A stretch of DNA of 64,000 nucleotides from Candidatus Mycobacterium methanotrophicum (GTDB lineage: Bacteria; Actinomycetota; Actinomycetes; Mycobacteriales; Mycobacteriaceae), in the NCBI RefSeq assembly GCF_023515995.1, contig NZ_CP097320.1, forward strand, positions 1,240,001-1,304,000. Direction: 5' to 3'. This document shows, piece after piece, positions 1 through 8,190 of the stretch; position 1 is the stretch's first letter, and each line of letters opens with the position of its first letter. The position numbers and the translations under genes were made by a program. The notes under the pieces were generated by a model. That model saw only the letters and a list, made by a program, of their open reading frames with translations. It searched no databases and had not been told where the DNA came from.

Positions 1-666
1 GTGCCGCTGGTGCCGGGTTACCTGTCATACCTGGCCGCCGTCGTCGGGGTCGACGAGGCAACCAACACCCCGCCCGTTGCGCGGTGGCGAGTCGCCGGGT
101 CGGCGGCGTTGTTCGTCGCCGGGTTCACCGTGGTGTTCCTGCTCGGCACGGTCGCCGTGCTGGGCATGACAACCACGTTGATCACCGATCAGCTTGTGCT
201 GCAACGGGTCGGCGGCGCGTTGACCATCGTGATGGGCTTGGTGTTCGTCGGGTACGTTCCGGTGCTGCAGCGTCAGCTCCGGTTCGCGCCGCAGCAGTTG
301 TCGACGGTGGCGGGGGCGCCGCTGCTGGGCGCGGTGTTCGCGCTCGGCTGGACGCCGTGTCTGGGCCCGACGCTGACGGGGGTGATCACCGTCGCTTCGG
401 CCACCGACGGCGCGAGCGTGGCTCGCGGGATCGTGTTGACTATCGCCTACTGCCTGGGCTTGGGCATCCCGTTCGTGCTGTTGGCGTTCGGTTCGGCGGC
501 CGCGGTTGCGGGCCTGGACTGGCTGCGCCGGCACACTCGGTCGCTGCAGATCTTCGGCGGCGTGCTGCTGATCGCCGTCGGCGTCGCGCTGGTCAGCGGT
601 CTATGGAACGAGTTCATCTCCTGGGTGCGCGACGCGTTCGTATCCGACGTGAGGCTGCCGATTTGA
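1..666 (+). CDS. ccdA: Cytochrome c biogenesis protein CcdA (5' end outside window)
   Basis: Membrane thiol-disulfide transporter that passes electrons from cytoplasmic thioredoxin outward to keep apocytochrome c haem-binding cysteines reduced (System II). The visible 221 residues begin at PLVPGYLSYL, which in this family directly follows the first redox cysteine (usually in a SPCVVPLVPG context). The gene therefore starts upstream of the window. The second conserved cysteine is in GWTPCLGP, about residue 119. Roughly five hydrophobic segments remain of the usual six. Its stop overlaps the proposed TTG start of resB by four bases, so the two are probably translationally coupled. Matches Rv0527 by content and order. 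Confidence 0.93.
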   Translation: MPLVPGYLSYLAAVVGVDEATNTPPVARWRVAGSAALFVAGFTVVFLLGTVAVLGMTTTLITDQLVLQRVGGALTIVMGLVFVGYVPVLQRQLRFAPQQLSTVAGAPLLGAVFALGWTPCLGPTLTGVITVASATDGASVARGIVLTIAYCLGLGIPFVLLAFGSAAAVAGLDWLRRHTRSLQIFGGVLLIAVGVALVSGLWNEFISWVRDAFVSDVRLPI

Positions 667-2327
667 CCGCGCGAGCAGACGCAGAATCGCACGCGCGGGG
701 CCCGAATCGTGCGATTCTGCGTCTGCTCGGCCAGAGAGCCCGCAACACGTGGCGCGCGCTGACCTCGATGGGCACCGCGCTGGTGCTGCTGTTCCTGCTC
801 GCCCTCGGCGCAATGCCCGGGGCGCTGCTACCGCAACGCAGCCTCAACGCCGGCAAGGTCGCCGACTACCTGGTCGCTCACCCGCTGATCGGGCCGTGGC
901 TGGATCGATTGCAGGCGTTCAACGTGTTCGGCAGCTTCTGGTTCACCGCCATCTACACGCTGCTGTTCGTGTCGCTGGTGGGCTGTCTGACCCCGCGGAC
1001 GATCGAGCATGCCCGCAGCCTGCGGGCAACGCCGGTGCCGGCGCCCCGCAATCTGGCTCGGCTGCCCAAACACGCCAGCGCGACGACCGTCGGCGAACCT
1101 GACCAGCTGGCCGCGAGGATGGCCGCTCGGCTGCGGGGTTGGCGCACGGTCACCCGCAGCGCCGACGGCGACATCGAAATCTCCGCCGAGAAGGGCTACC
1201 TGCGCGAATTCGGCAACTTGGTCTTCCACTTCTCGCTGGTGGGCCTGCTGGTCGCGGTGGCCGTCGGCAAGCTGTTCGGCTACGAGGGCAACGTCGTCGT
1301 CATCGCCGACGGCGGTCCCGGTTTCTGCTCGGCGTCGCCGGCCGCATTCGACTCGTTCCGGGCCGGCAATACCGTCGACGGCACATCGCTGCATCCAATC
1401 TGCTTGCGTGTCAACGATTTTGCCGCGCACTACCTGGCGAACGGGCAGGCCACGTCGTTCGCCGCCAACGTCGACTACCAAGCCGGGCGCGACCTGGCGA
1501 ACAACAGTTGGCGGCGCTACCGGCTGGAGGTCAACCACCCGCTGCGCGTCGCCGGCGACCGGGTCTACCTGCAGGGTCATGGCTATGCGCCCACATTCTC
1601 CGTCACCTTCCCCGACGGGCAGACCCGCACCTCGACCGTGCAATGGCGACCCGACAACCCCCGCACCCTGCTGTCGTCGGGCGTGGCGCGCATCGACCCG
1701 CCAGCCGGCGCCTATCCCGACGCCGCCGACCGCCGCAAACACCAGATCGCCATCCAGGGGCTGCTGGCGCCCACCGAGCAGCTGGAGGGCACCCTGCTAT
1801 CGTCGAGCTTTCCCGCGCTGAGCGCCCCGGCCGTCGCCGTCGACATCTATTCCGGTGACACCGGGCTGGACACCGGTCGGCCGCAATCGCTCTACACCCT
1901 GGATCCGCGTCTCATCGACCAGCACCGGCTGACCAGGGCCAAGCGGGTCAACCTGCGGGCGGGCGAACAGGTGCGGCTCGATCAGGGGCCGGCGGCGGGC
2001 ACCGTCGTGCGTTTCGACGGCGCCGTGCCGTTCGTCAACCTGCAGGTTTCGCATGATCCCGGGCAAATCTGGGTGCTGGTATTCGCGATCACCATGATGG
2101 CCGGGCTGGTGGTGTCGCTGCTGGTGCGCCGACGGCGGATATGGGTCCGGCTGAGCCCACGTGCGGCCGGTACGGTGAACGTCGAGCTAGGCGGCCTGGC
2201 TCGGACGGACAATTCCGGCTGGGGCGACGAATTCGAGCGGCTAGTCGAGAAGTTGCAGGACGGATTGCCAACGCCGGCAGCCGCGGCTAGCGAGCCCGCC
2301 GGGACCGCCGGAAGGAGCGTCCAATGA
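663..2327 (+). CDS. resB: ResB/Ccs1-like cytochrome c biogenesis protein
   Basis: Partner of CcsA in the System II haem delivery and ligation complex; matches Rv0528. The product is about 554 aa. A hydrophobic helix lies near residues 37-58, others near 95-112 and 184-205, then a large extracytoplasmic region of about 250 residues and a last helix near 465-485. This is the ResB arrangement. The TTG start overlaps the ccdA stop, and the stop overlaps the ccsA ATG, giving one coupled three-gene operon. Odd feature: the first 20-odd codons are made almost wholly of a perfect 22-bp inverted repeat (672-729), so the true start could be further down, for example near ATG 768. Confidence 0.88.
   Translation: MTARADAESHARGPNRAILRLLGQRARNTWRALTSMGTALVLLFLLALGAMPGALLPQRSLNAGKVADYLVAHPLIGPWLDRLQAFNVFGSFWFTAIYTLLFVSLVGCLTPRTIEHARSLRATPVPAPRNLARLPKHASATTVGEPDQLAARMAARLRGWRTVTRSADGDIEISAEKGYLREFGNLVFHFSLVGLLVAVAVGKLFGYEGNVVVIADGGPGFCSASPAAFDSFRAGNTVDGTSLHPICLRVNDFAAHYLANGQATSFAANVDYQAGRDLANNSWRRYRLEVNHPLRVAGDRVYLQGHGYAPTFSVTFPDGQTRTSTVQWRPDNPRTLLSSGVARIDPPAGAYPDAADRRKHQIAIQGLLAPTEQLEGTLLSSSFPALSAPAVAVDIYSGDTGLDTGRPQSLYTLDPRLIDQHRLTRAKRVNLRAGEQVRLDQGPAAGTVVRFDGAVPFVNLQVSHDPGQIWVLVFAITMMAGLVVSLLVRRRRIWVRLSPRAAGTVNVELGGLARTDNSGWGDEFERLVEKLQDGLPTPAAAASEPAGTAGRSVQ
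672..729. repeat. Perfect 22-bp inverted repeat inside the resB 5' end
   Basis: Arms at 672-693 and 708-729 are exact reverse complements (core GCAGACGCAGAATCGCACG) around a 14-base loop. The unit is read as protein on the resB frame. Similar small GAGCAGACGC-type palindromes are, from memory, dispersed in mycobacterial genomes. Its place between ccdA and resB suggests a repeat insertion that was kept in frame, or a hairpin that tunes resB translation. Confidence 0.85.
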
Positions 2328-3298
2328 ACACGGCGCACGTCGACTTCGACTTGGCGCGCAACTCGGACTGGGCGTTCACTTCCGCGGTAGTTGTGCTGGT
2401 GGTGGCCTTAGTGCTGCTGGCCGTCGAACTGGCCTACACCCGCAGCCGGCGTGCAGAGCGTGAGTTGGTCAGCGCCGGCCTGGTGGTTGCCGACGGCGCG
2501 ACGCCAGGCGTCGTGCTGGACGGCCCGCGGCGGCCGTTCGACGAACGCGTGGGCCGGGCCGGGCTGATCCTGGTCTATGCCGGCATCGGCCTGTTGCTGC
2601 TCTGCATCGTGTTGCGCGGTCTGGCCACCGTGCGGGTGCCGTGGGGCAACATGTACGAGTTCATCAACTTGACCTGCTTTTGCGGCCTGGCCGCCGGGGC
2701 GATCGTGTTGCGCCGACCGCAGTACCGTCCGCTGTGGGTTTTCTTGCTGTTGCCGGTCCTGATTTTGCTGACGGTATCGGGTCGCTGGCTCTACACCAAC
2801 GCCGCACCGGTGATGCCCGCGCTGCAGTCCTACTGGCTGCCCATCCACGTATCCGTGGTCAGTCTGGGCTCGGGGGTGTTCCTGGTGGCGGGGGTGGCCA
2901 GCATTCTGTTCCTGCTCCGGACTTCTCGGCTGGGCGAGCCTGATACCCCGGGCGCGTTTGCTCGGACGGTCCAGCGGTTGCCCGACGCGCAGACGTTGGA
3001 TCGGATCGCCTACCGAACCACGATCTTCGCGTTCCCGGTATTCGGCTTCGGTGTGATCTTCGGTGCGATCTGGGCCGAGGAAGCCTGGGGCCGGTATTGG
3101 GGCTGGGATCCCAAGGAGACGGTCGCGTTCATAGCTTGGGTGGTTTACGCCGCCTACCTGCATGCTCGCTCGACGGCGAGCTGGCGGGACAGGAAAGCGG
3201 CCTGGATCAACGTGGTCGGCTTCGTCGCCATGGTGTTCAACCTGTTCTTCGTCAACCTGGTGACAGTTGGCCTGCACTCCTATGCTGGGGTGGGTTAG
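2324..3298 (+). CDS. ccsA: Cytochrome c biogenesis protein CcsA
   Basis: Haem-handling integral membrane protein of System II. It exports haem and, with ResB, joins it to CXXCH motifs of apocytochromes c. The 324 aa contain eight or so hydrophobic segments and the signature tryptophan-rich WWD loop, visible as WGRYWGWDPKET near residues 257-268. The ATG overlaps the resB TGA (ATGA). Matches Rv0529 in length and place. Confidence 0.95.
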   Translation: MNTAHVDFDLARNSDWAFTSAVVVLVVALVLLAVELAYTRSRRAERELVSAGLVVADGATPGVVLDGPRRPFDERVGRAGLILVYAGIGLLLLCIVLRGLATVRVPWGNMYEFINLTCFCGLAAGAIVLRRPQYRPLWVFLLLPVLILLTVSGRWLYTNAAPVMPALQSYWLPIHVSVVSLGSGVFLVAGVASILFLLRTSRLGEPDTPGAFARTVQRLPDAQTLDRIAYRTTIFAFPVFGFGVIFGAIWAEEAWGRYWGWDPKETVAFIAWVVYAAYLHARSTASWRDRKAAWINVVGFVAMVFNLFFVNLVTVGLHSYAGVG

Positions 3299-3374
3299 GC
3301 CGACATCGGGGGAATCGCCTAACACGACCATCCGTCAAGAGGCGACCGAAGTGTTGCAACGAGGGGAAAGTGAC

Positions 3375-4658
3375 GTGTCTGACCATCCCACGCAGAGCGC
3401 GAACCTCGGGGCATCGGGTGACCGCGGAAACCATCCGACCACCGGGTTGCCGCCGCAGCCCCCGCCACCGGCCAACGAGCCGCCGACCAGGGCGTTTGCC
3501 GGGTTCCGCACCGAACGGCGCTTCAGCGAGACTGCGACGCGCGGTGTGCCGCCGCCAGAGACTCGCGTGGAGCCGCGGGCTTGGGCCGCCACACCGCAGA
3601 AAGGCCTGCCGCGAGTGGTCGATTCGCCGGCGCAGACCTACGGCGGTTACTACGGCGGAGCGCCGTCCGTCGCGCAGGCCAACACCGCGCAACGGCCGGC
3701 CGTGCATCCTTCGCCGTATCCGGAACTGTCCACCAGCACCCTGCTGCGGCAGGTCAAGCCGGCGCCGTCGGAGGGCTGGCGTCGGTGGCTCTACATCTTG
3801 TCGGGACAATTGATCAACGTCGGCGAAAGTCCACGGGTCATGCGGTACAACGACCTGACGGTGCAGGTCAATAGGCCGCTACGGGGTTGCTATCGGATCG
3901 CGATGCTGTCGCTGAAGGGCGGCGTCGGTAAAACCACCATCACCGCCGCGCTGGGCGCGACTTTCGCGTCGATTCGCGGAGACCGGGTGGTAGCCGTGGA
4001 CGCCAATCCCGATCGCGGCACGCTGAGTCAGAAGGTGCCGTTGGAGACGCCGGCCACCGTGCGCCACCTGTTGCGCGACGCCGAGGGCATCGAGCGGTAC
4101 AGCGATGTTCGCAGCTACACCTCGCAGGGCCCGAGCCGGCTGGAGGTGCTGGCATCCGAAAGCGATCCGGCCATGTCCGAGGCGTTCAGCGCGGAGGACT
4201 ACTCGCAGACACTGGAAATCCTGGAGCGGTTCTACGGCTTGGTGCTCACCGACTGCGGGACCGGACTTTTGCATTCGGCTATGAAGTCGGTGCTGGAGAA
4301 GGCCGACGCGCTGATCGTAATCAGCTCGGGATCGATTGACGGCGCGCGCAGCGCGTCAGCGACGCTGGACTGGCTCGACGCGCACGGCCACGAGGATCTG
4401 GTCCGCAATTCGATCGCAGTCATCAACGCGGTGCGGCCGCGGTCGGGCAAAGTCGACATGCAGAAGGTGGTCGATCACTTCTCGCGGCGGTGCCGCGCGG
4501 TACGCCTGGTGCCGTTTGATCCGCATCTCGAGGAGGGTGCTGAGATCAGCCTGGACCGCCTCAAGCGGGAAACGCGCGAGGCGCTCATTGAGCTGGCAGC
4601 AGTTGCCGCCGAGGGTTTTCCGAGCGATCAGCGCCGGTTCAACGAGCATTTCATCTAG
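3375..4658 (+). CDS. MinD/ParA-like P-loop ATPase with proline-rich N-terminus
   Basis: Deviant Walker A ATPase of about 427 aa, matching Rv0530. The first 130-150 residues are low-complexity, rich in proline, alanine and arginine. The ATPase domain follows, with KGGVGKTT near residue 181, VAVDANPDRG as the A'/switch I region and VLTDCGTG as Walker B. This layout resembles the EspI/MinD-like ATPases of actinobacteria, which act in positioning or in secretion control; no specific function can be assigned. I chose GTG 3375 because GAGGGGAAAG lies just before it; an open frame extends upstream to 3267 inside ccsA. A hairpin-like repeat of GCTAGCCCGGG lies just after the stop. Confidence 0.85.
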   Translation: MSDHPTQSANLGASGDRGNHPTTGLPPQPPPPANEPPTRAFAGFRTERRFSETATRGVPPPETRVEPRAWAATPQKGLPRVVDSPAQTYGGYYGGAPSVAQANTAQRPAVHPSPYPELSTSTLLRQVKPAPSEGWRRWLYILSGQLINVGESPRVMRYNDLTVQVNRPLRGCYRIAMLSLKGGVGKTTITAALGATFASIRGDRVVAVDANPDRGTLSQKVPLETPATVRHLLRDAEGIERYSDVRSYTSQGPSRLEVLASESDPAMSEAFSAEDYSQTLEILERFYGLVLTDCGTGLLHSAMKSVLEKADALIVISSGSIDGARSASATLDWLDAHGHEDLVRNSIAVINAVRPRSGKVDMQKVVDHFSRRCRAVRLVPFDPHLEEGAEISLDRLKRETREALIELAAVAAEGFPSDQRRFNEHFI

Positions 4659-4671
4659 CCCGGGCCGTCAG

Positions 4672-4833
4672 CTAGCCCGGGTTGTTATCGCCGTGGCCTA
4701 GCCGCCACAGGAACTCCGGATCGTCGTCGGGTCCGATGACGCGAGTCTTCTGCCGGTTGACCTGTGCACGGGCCGCGCGCCAGCCGACGTAGATCAGTGT
4801 CCCCATAACGAGAACGAGGAGCAGATACAGCAC
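4672..4833 (-). CDS. Small single-pass membrane protein (Rv0530A-like)
   Basis: A 53-aa protein with a hydrophobic N-terminal helix (residues 1-18, LYLLLVLVMGTLIYVGW) and a charged tail containing TRVIGPDDDPEFLWRL. The GTG start is preceded by a near-perfect Shine-Dalgarno, AAGGAGG, with seven bases between. It resembles the small conserved M. tuberculosis Rv0530A as I recall it. It runs convergent to the MinD-like gene and divergent from the DUF4229 gene. Function unknown; a one-helix membrane peptide is all the sequence shows. Confidence 0.8.
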   Translation of the reverse strand: MLYLLLVLVMGTLIYVGWRAARAQVNRQKTRVIGPDDDPEFLWRLGHGDNNPG

Positions 4834-4880
4834 TCAACACCTCCTTGGTCCGAATATACGCGGCGTCTTAGGCTCGCACT

Positions 4881-5231
4881 GTGCCAAAGGCAGAGAACTC
4901 CGTCGGTCGTGCTGCCCTTGGCGTCCTGCTGTACGCGGCGGCCCGGCTGATGTTGGTGGTCGTGCTCAGCGCGGCGATCTACGTAGTGGGCAGACTGCTT
5001 GGCGTCCAGGAATTCCCGCTAATCGTCGCCGTGTTGTTCGCGCTCGTCATCGCGATGCCGCTGGGCATCTGGCTGTTCGCGCCCCTGCGTCGCCGGGCCA
5101 CTGCCGGCCTCGAGGTGACCACTGCGCGCCGGCGTCGGGACCGCGAGCAGCTACGGGCCAGGTTGCGAGGCGAGGCACCGCCCGACGGGCAAGCCGAAGA
5201 GGATGGCTTTTGTCAGGCTGAGGACAGCTAG
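4881..5231 (+). CDS. DUF4229 family small membrane protein
   Basis: A 116-aa protein with two hydrophobic helices (about residues 12-40 and 48-68) followed by a strongly basic, then acidic, cytoplasmic tail (ARRRRDREQLRARLRG). This is the layout of mycobacterial DUF4229 proteins such as Rv0531. GTG start. Divergent from the preceding 53-aa membrane peptide. Function unknown. Confidence 0.82.
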   Translation: MPKAENSVGRAALGVLLYAAARLMLVVVLSAAIYVVGRLLGVQEFPLIVAVLFALVIAMPLGIWLFAPLRRRATAGLEVTTARRRRDREQLRARLRGEAPPDGQAEEDGFCQAEDS

Positions 5232-5255
5232 CTAGCCCGGGTGAGGGCATCGCGG

Positions 5256-5305
5256 GTGTCAACATCTCTTGACACAATTCACCGTGTCAAGCTACCTTGA
5301 CACGG
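5256..5305 (+). promoter_or_regulatory. Double palindromic operator overlapping a leaderless promoter
   Basis: Two copies of GTGTCAA-N6-TTGACAC occur at 5256-5275 and 5284-5303, with different 6-base cores but identical 7-base arms, centres 28 bp apart. The TTGACA of the first (5269-5274) reads as a -35 box. TACCTT at 5293-5298, 18 bp later, reads as a -10 box. That places the transcription start at about 5305, exactly on the GTG of the HTH gene, so the message would be leaderless. One operator covers the -35 and the other covers the -10, as expected for repression, most simply by the adjacent HTH protein. Confidence 0.75.
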
Positions 5306-5517
5306 TGAGCGAGGTCAGCGAGGTGCCGGCCGATCTCGGTAGCGTCGATCCTGCAGTTGGTTTGCGCGCGGTGCGCGCCTTGCAGCGGTTGCAGCAGAGA
5401 TTGGAGGCGATCCACGTCGCCAACGCCCGCGAACAGGGCTGGAGTTGGCGGGCGATCGCCGAAACGCTCGGCGTGAGCCGGCAGGCGGTGCACCAGAAGT
5501 ACAACCGGAGGAGATGA
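5305..5517 (+). CDS. Small helix-turn-helix regulator
   Basis: A 70-aa protein ending in a clear HTH (WSWRAIAETLGVSRQAVHQK, about residues 44-63), preceded by a helical segment (VGLRAVRALQRLQQRLEAIH). This is the compact HTH type found next to Clp N-domain proteins in actinobacteria. GTG 5305 was chosen because the operator palindromes and promoter elements end there; in-frame TTG 5269 and GTG 5284 would put the operators inside the gene. The stop is three bases before the next ATG, so the pair forms an operon. Likely autoregulator. Confidence 0.8.
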   Translation: MSEVSEVPADLGSVDPAVGLRAVRALQRLQQRLEAIHVANAREQGWSWRAIAETLGVSRQAVHQKYNRRR

Positions 5518-5520
5518 CGG

Positions 5521-6069
5521 ATGTTTGAACGATTCGCCCTCGACACCCGGGCTGCCGTCGTGCTGGCCCGCGAATTGGCCAGTGAGATCGGTGCGCCGCA
5601 CCTGCTCCTCGGGGTCCTTCGGGCGGCGGGGCAGGACCTGTCCGCGGTGTTGAGCGGTTACGGGCTCGCCGCCGAGGTGGTGCGGGGACGGCTGGCGGAA
5701 GCCTCGACCGGCGACGAGTCGTTCGGCGAGGACGCCGACGCGCTGCGCGCCATCGGTATCGACTTGCGCGCCGTCCGCGACGGCGTGGCCCGCACCTTCA
5801 GTGCAGATGCCTTCGACAACGCCCTACGTAGGTCGGGTCGACGCTCTCGCGGGCATGGGCACATGCCCTTTATCCGCGCGGCCAAAAAGGCGCTGGAACT
5901 CGCGTTGCGAGAAGCATTGGCGCACAAGGACAAAGCTATCCGGTGCGAGCAGGTCATGCTCGGCATACTTCGAGGCGGCGATAAGGCGGCCATCGACGTG
6001 ATCACCGAGCGCGGCGACACCGGACAATTACGCACGGCGGTGGCCGGACTGCTGGAGCGCGCCGCCTAG
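5521..6069 (+). CDS. Clp N-terminal domain protein
   Basis: A 182-aa protein with two Clp_N-type repeats: residues 1-70 (MFERFALDTRAAVVLARELA...HLLLGVLRAAG) and about 110-180 (PFIRAAKKALELALREALA...QVMLGILRG). There is no AAA+ ATPase domain, so it is a stand-alone substrate or adaptor-binding module like those at the start of ClpA/ClpC, not a chaperone. GGAGGAGATGACGG before the ATG gives a good ribosome site. Paired with the HTH gene, it probably belongs to a small protein-quality-control or stress operon; the client is unknown. Confidence 0.82.
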   Translation: MFERFALDTRAAVVLARELASEIGAPHLLLGVLRAAGQDLSAVLSGYGLAAEVVRGRLAEASTGDESFGEDADALRAIGIDLRAVRDGVARTFSADAFDNALRRSGRRSRGHGHMPFIRAAKKALELALREALAHKDKAIRCEQVMLGILRGGDKAAIDVITERGDTGQLRTAVAGLLERAA

Positions 6070-6142
6070 CCGTGGCTGCTCGTCGCGTGCGCATCGACGG
6101 CGACGACACGCTCGAAGCCCTGAGCGCACGGTCGAAGGCAAC

Positions 6143-7015
6143 TCAGCCCGCCAGCGTCAACGCGGCTGCCACCGCGACCGACCACACCAGCATCGCCAGC
6201 CCGGTGTCGCGCAGCACCGGAATCAGGTCGGCTCCCTCCGCGCGGGATCGCACCGGGGCCGCCGCCCGCACCGCCAGCGGCGCGGCTACCAACCCGGCCG
6301 CACACCATAGGCTGGCCGCCGTCAGCGTCAGGGTTAACACCGCGGCGAGCGCCAGCAGCGCCTGGTAGAAGCTGCGTGTCCCGGTGTCGCCCAGCCGCAC
6401 CGCCAGGGTGAGCTTGCCGGACTGTGCGTCGGTGGGGATGTCCCGCAGGTTGTTGGCCGCCAACACCGCCGACGAGAGCGCTCCCATCGTCACCGCCAGC
6501 ACCAGACCCACCCAGTCGACCCGCAACGCCTGGCTGTACTGAGTGCCGAGCACCGCAACCAGCCCGAAGAACACGAACACCGCGAGTTCACCAAAACCCG
6601 CATAGCCGTATGGTTTTGAGCCTCCGGTGTACAACCATGCCCCGGCGATGCACAACGCGCCGACCAGAATCAGCCACGGCGCGCTGATCACCGCGAGCGC
6701 CACCCCGGCCGCCGCGCCGATGCTCATGCTGACCACGGCCGCCGTCAGCACCGACCGCGGGGTCGCTAATTGGGAACCGACCAGACGCAACGGGCCGGCG
6801 CGAATGTCGTCGGTGCCGCGGATACCGTCGGAGTAGTCATTGGCGAAGTTCACCCCGATGATCAATGCCACCGCGACGGCCAATGCGAGTAGCGCCTTCC
6901 ACCAGTTCGCGGAGTGCAACCAGGCGGCGGCGCCGGTACCCGCGATTACCGGTGCGATGGCGTTGGGAAGGGTGCGCGGTCGCGCGCCCGCGATCCATTG
7001 CGCAAAACTGGCCAC
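6143..7015 (-). CDS. menA: 1,4-dihydroxy-2-naphthoate polyprenyltransferase MenA
   Basis: Membrane UbiA-family prenyltransferase that attaches the polyprenyl chain to 1,4-dihydroxy-2-naphthoate, giving demethylmenaquinone. The 290 aa show eight to nine hydrophobic helices and the Mg-diphosphate-binding NFANDYSDG near residue 67 plus the second acidic loop [14 protein letters not shown] near 185. Matches Rv0534c. The gene is divergent from the MTA phosphorylase gene; their starts are about 55 bp apart. fabH, next to menA in M. tuberculosis, is not present here. Confidence 0.94.
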   Translation of the reverse strand: MASFAQWIAGARPRTLPNAIAPVIAGTGAAAWLHSANWWKALLALAVAVALIIGVNFANDYSDGIRGTDDIRAGPLRLVGSQLATPRSVLTAAVVSMSIGAAAGVALAVISAPWLILVGALCIAGAWLYTGGSKPYGYAGFGELAVFVFFGLVAVLGTQYSQALRVDWVGLVLAVTMGALSSAVLAANNLRDIPTDAQSGKLTLAVRLGDTGTRSFYQALLALAAVLTLTLTAASLWCAAGLVAAPLAVRAAAPVRSRAEGADLIPVLRDTGLAMLVWSVAVAAALTLAG

Positions 7016-7069
7016 CCGTCGATCGTTCCATGACGCGGCGCATGCCGCCTGGGGAAAGATAATGACGGG

Positions 7070-7846
7070 ATGCTTGCGGTAATCGGCGGCAGCGGCTTCT
7101 ACACGTTCTTCGACGCGGATGCCCGCAGCGTCAAGCTAGACACCCCGTTCGGCGAGCCCAGCGCCCCGGTCACGGTCGGTACTGTTGGCCAGCATGAGGT
7201 CGCGTTCCTGCCCCGCCACGGTGCCAGCCACGAGTATCCGGCGCACAAGGTGCCGTATCGGGCCAACATGTGGGCGCTGCGTTCACTGGGGGTGCGCCAA
7301 GTCTTGGCCCCGTGCGCAGTCGGCAGCCTGACGCCGCAGCTGCAGCCGGGCGCGATCGTGGTGCCCGATCAATTGGTGGACCGGACCCGTCGCCGCGTCG
7401 ACACATACTTCGACTCCGGTGCGGCGCACGTGTCCTTCGCCGATCCGTACTGCCGGACATTGCGGACCGCGGTCACCGGACTGCCCGGCGTGGTCGACGG
7501 CGGCACCATGGTGGTCATCGAGGGCCCGCGCTTTTCTACTCGTGCGGAAAGCCAGTGGTTGGCCGCCGCCGGCTTCAGCCTGATAAACATGACCGGCTAC
7601 CCGGAGGCGGTGCTCGCGCGTGAACTCGACATATGCTACGCGACAATCGCTTTGGTGACAGACTTGGATGCCGGCATTCACGTGGGGGCCGGGGTGAAGG
7701 TCATCGACGTCATCGGCGAATTCGAGAAGAACATCGAGCCGTTCAAGAAACTTGTCGCCGAGGCAATCGGTCAGATCGCCGCCGAGTACACCTGCACCGA
7801 GTGTCTGTCGCATACCGGCACCCCGCTGCCGTTCGACCAGCCGTGA
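7070..7846 (+). CDS. S-methyl-5'-thioadenosine phosphorylase
   Basis: Phosphorolyses methylthioadenosine to adenine and methylthioribose-1-phosphate in the methionine salvage branch. The 258 aa have the family motifs VIGGSGFY (residue 4), [26 protein letters not shown] (about 146) and [13 protein letters not shown] (about 169) with the substrate-binding TDLDAG after it. Matches Rv0535, named pnp in older annotations, although motif content favours MTA phosphorylase over purine nucleoside phosphorylase. The stop overlaps the start of the broken galE gene (GTGA). Confidence 0.93.
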   Translation: MLAVIGGSGFYTFFDADARSVKLDTPFGEPSAPVTVGTVGQHEVAFLPRHGASHEYPAHKVPYRANMWALRSLGVRQVLAPCAVGSLTPQLQPGAIVVPDQLVDRTRRRVDTYFDSGAAHVSFADPYCRTLRTAVTGLPGVVDGGTMVVIEGPRFSTRAESQWLAAAGFSLINMTGYPEAVLARELDICYATIALVTDLDAGIHVGAGVKVIDVIGEFEKNIEPFKKLVAEAIGQIAAEYTCTECLSHTGTPLPFDQP

Positions 7847-8190
7847 GGGTGCTGCTGGCCGGCGCTGCCGGTTTCATCGGGCTGCGGGTGGACGCGGCAC
7901 TGCGGGCCGCTGGCCACGGTGTGGTCGCGGTGGATGCCATGCTGCCCGCGGCGCACGGCGGCGATGCGGCGCTGCCGGGCGATCGCCGCCGTGACATCCG
8001 CGACGCCGACACGCTGGCCCCGCTGCTCGACGGTGTCGACCTGGTGTGCCATCAGGCCGCGATGGCCGGGGCGGGTGTGAACGCCGCCGATGCTCCGGAT
8101 TACGGCAGCCACAACGACTTCGGGACTGCGGTGCTGCTGGCGCAGATGTTTCGCGCGGGGGTGGTGCGACTGGTGCTGGCATCGTCGGGG
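7843..8190 (+). pseudogene. galE-like NAD-dependent epimerase, 5' fragment
   Basis: N-terminal 116 or so residues of a short-chain sugar-nucleotide epimerase, the Rv0536 (galE3) type. The Rossmann motif GAAGFIG is near residue 6, and the frame runs to RLVLASSG, where homologues have the catalytic Ser region. It then stops at the edge of an ISL3-type remnant. The 3' part resumes near 9461, but about 100 residues between them, including the YxxxK site, are missing. The epimerase cannot be functional. GTG start overlapping the upstream stop. Confidence 0.88.

Noticed and set aside
5256..5303. HspR (HAIR) operator
   Set aside because: The spacing and arms (GTGTCAA-N6-TTGACAC) differ from CTTGAGT-N7-ACTCAAG, so I assign it to the local HTH protein instead.
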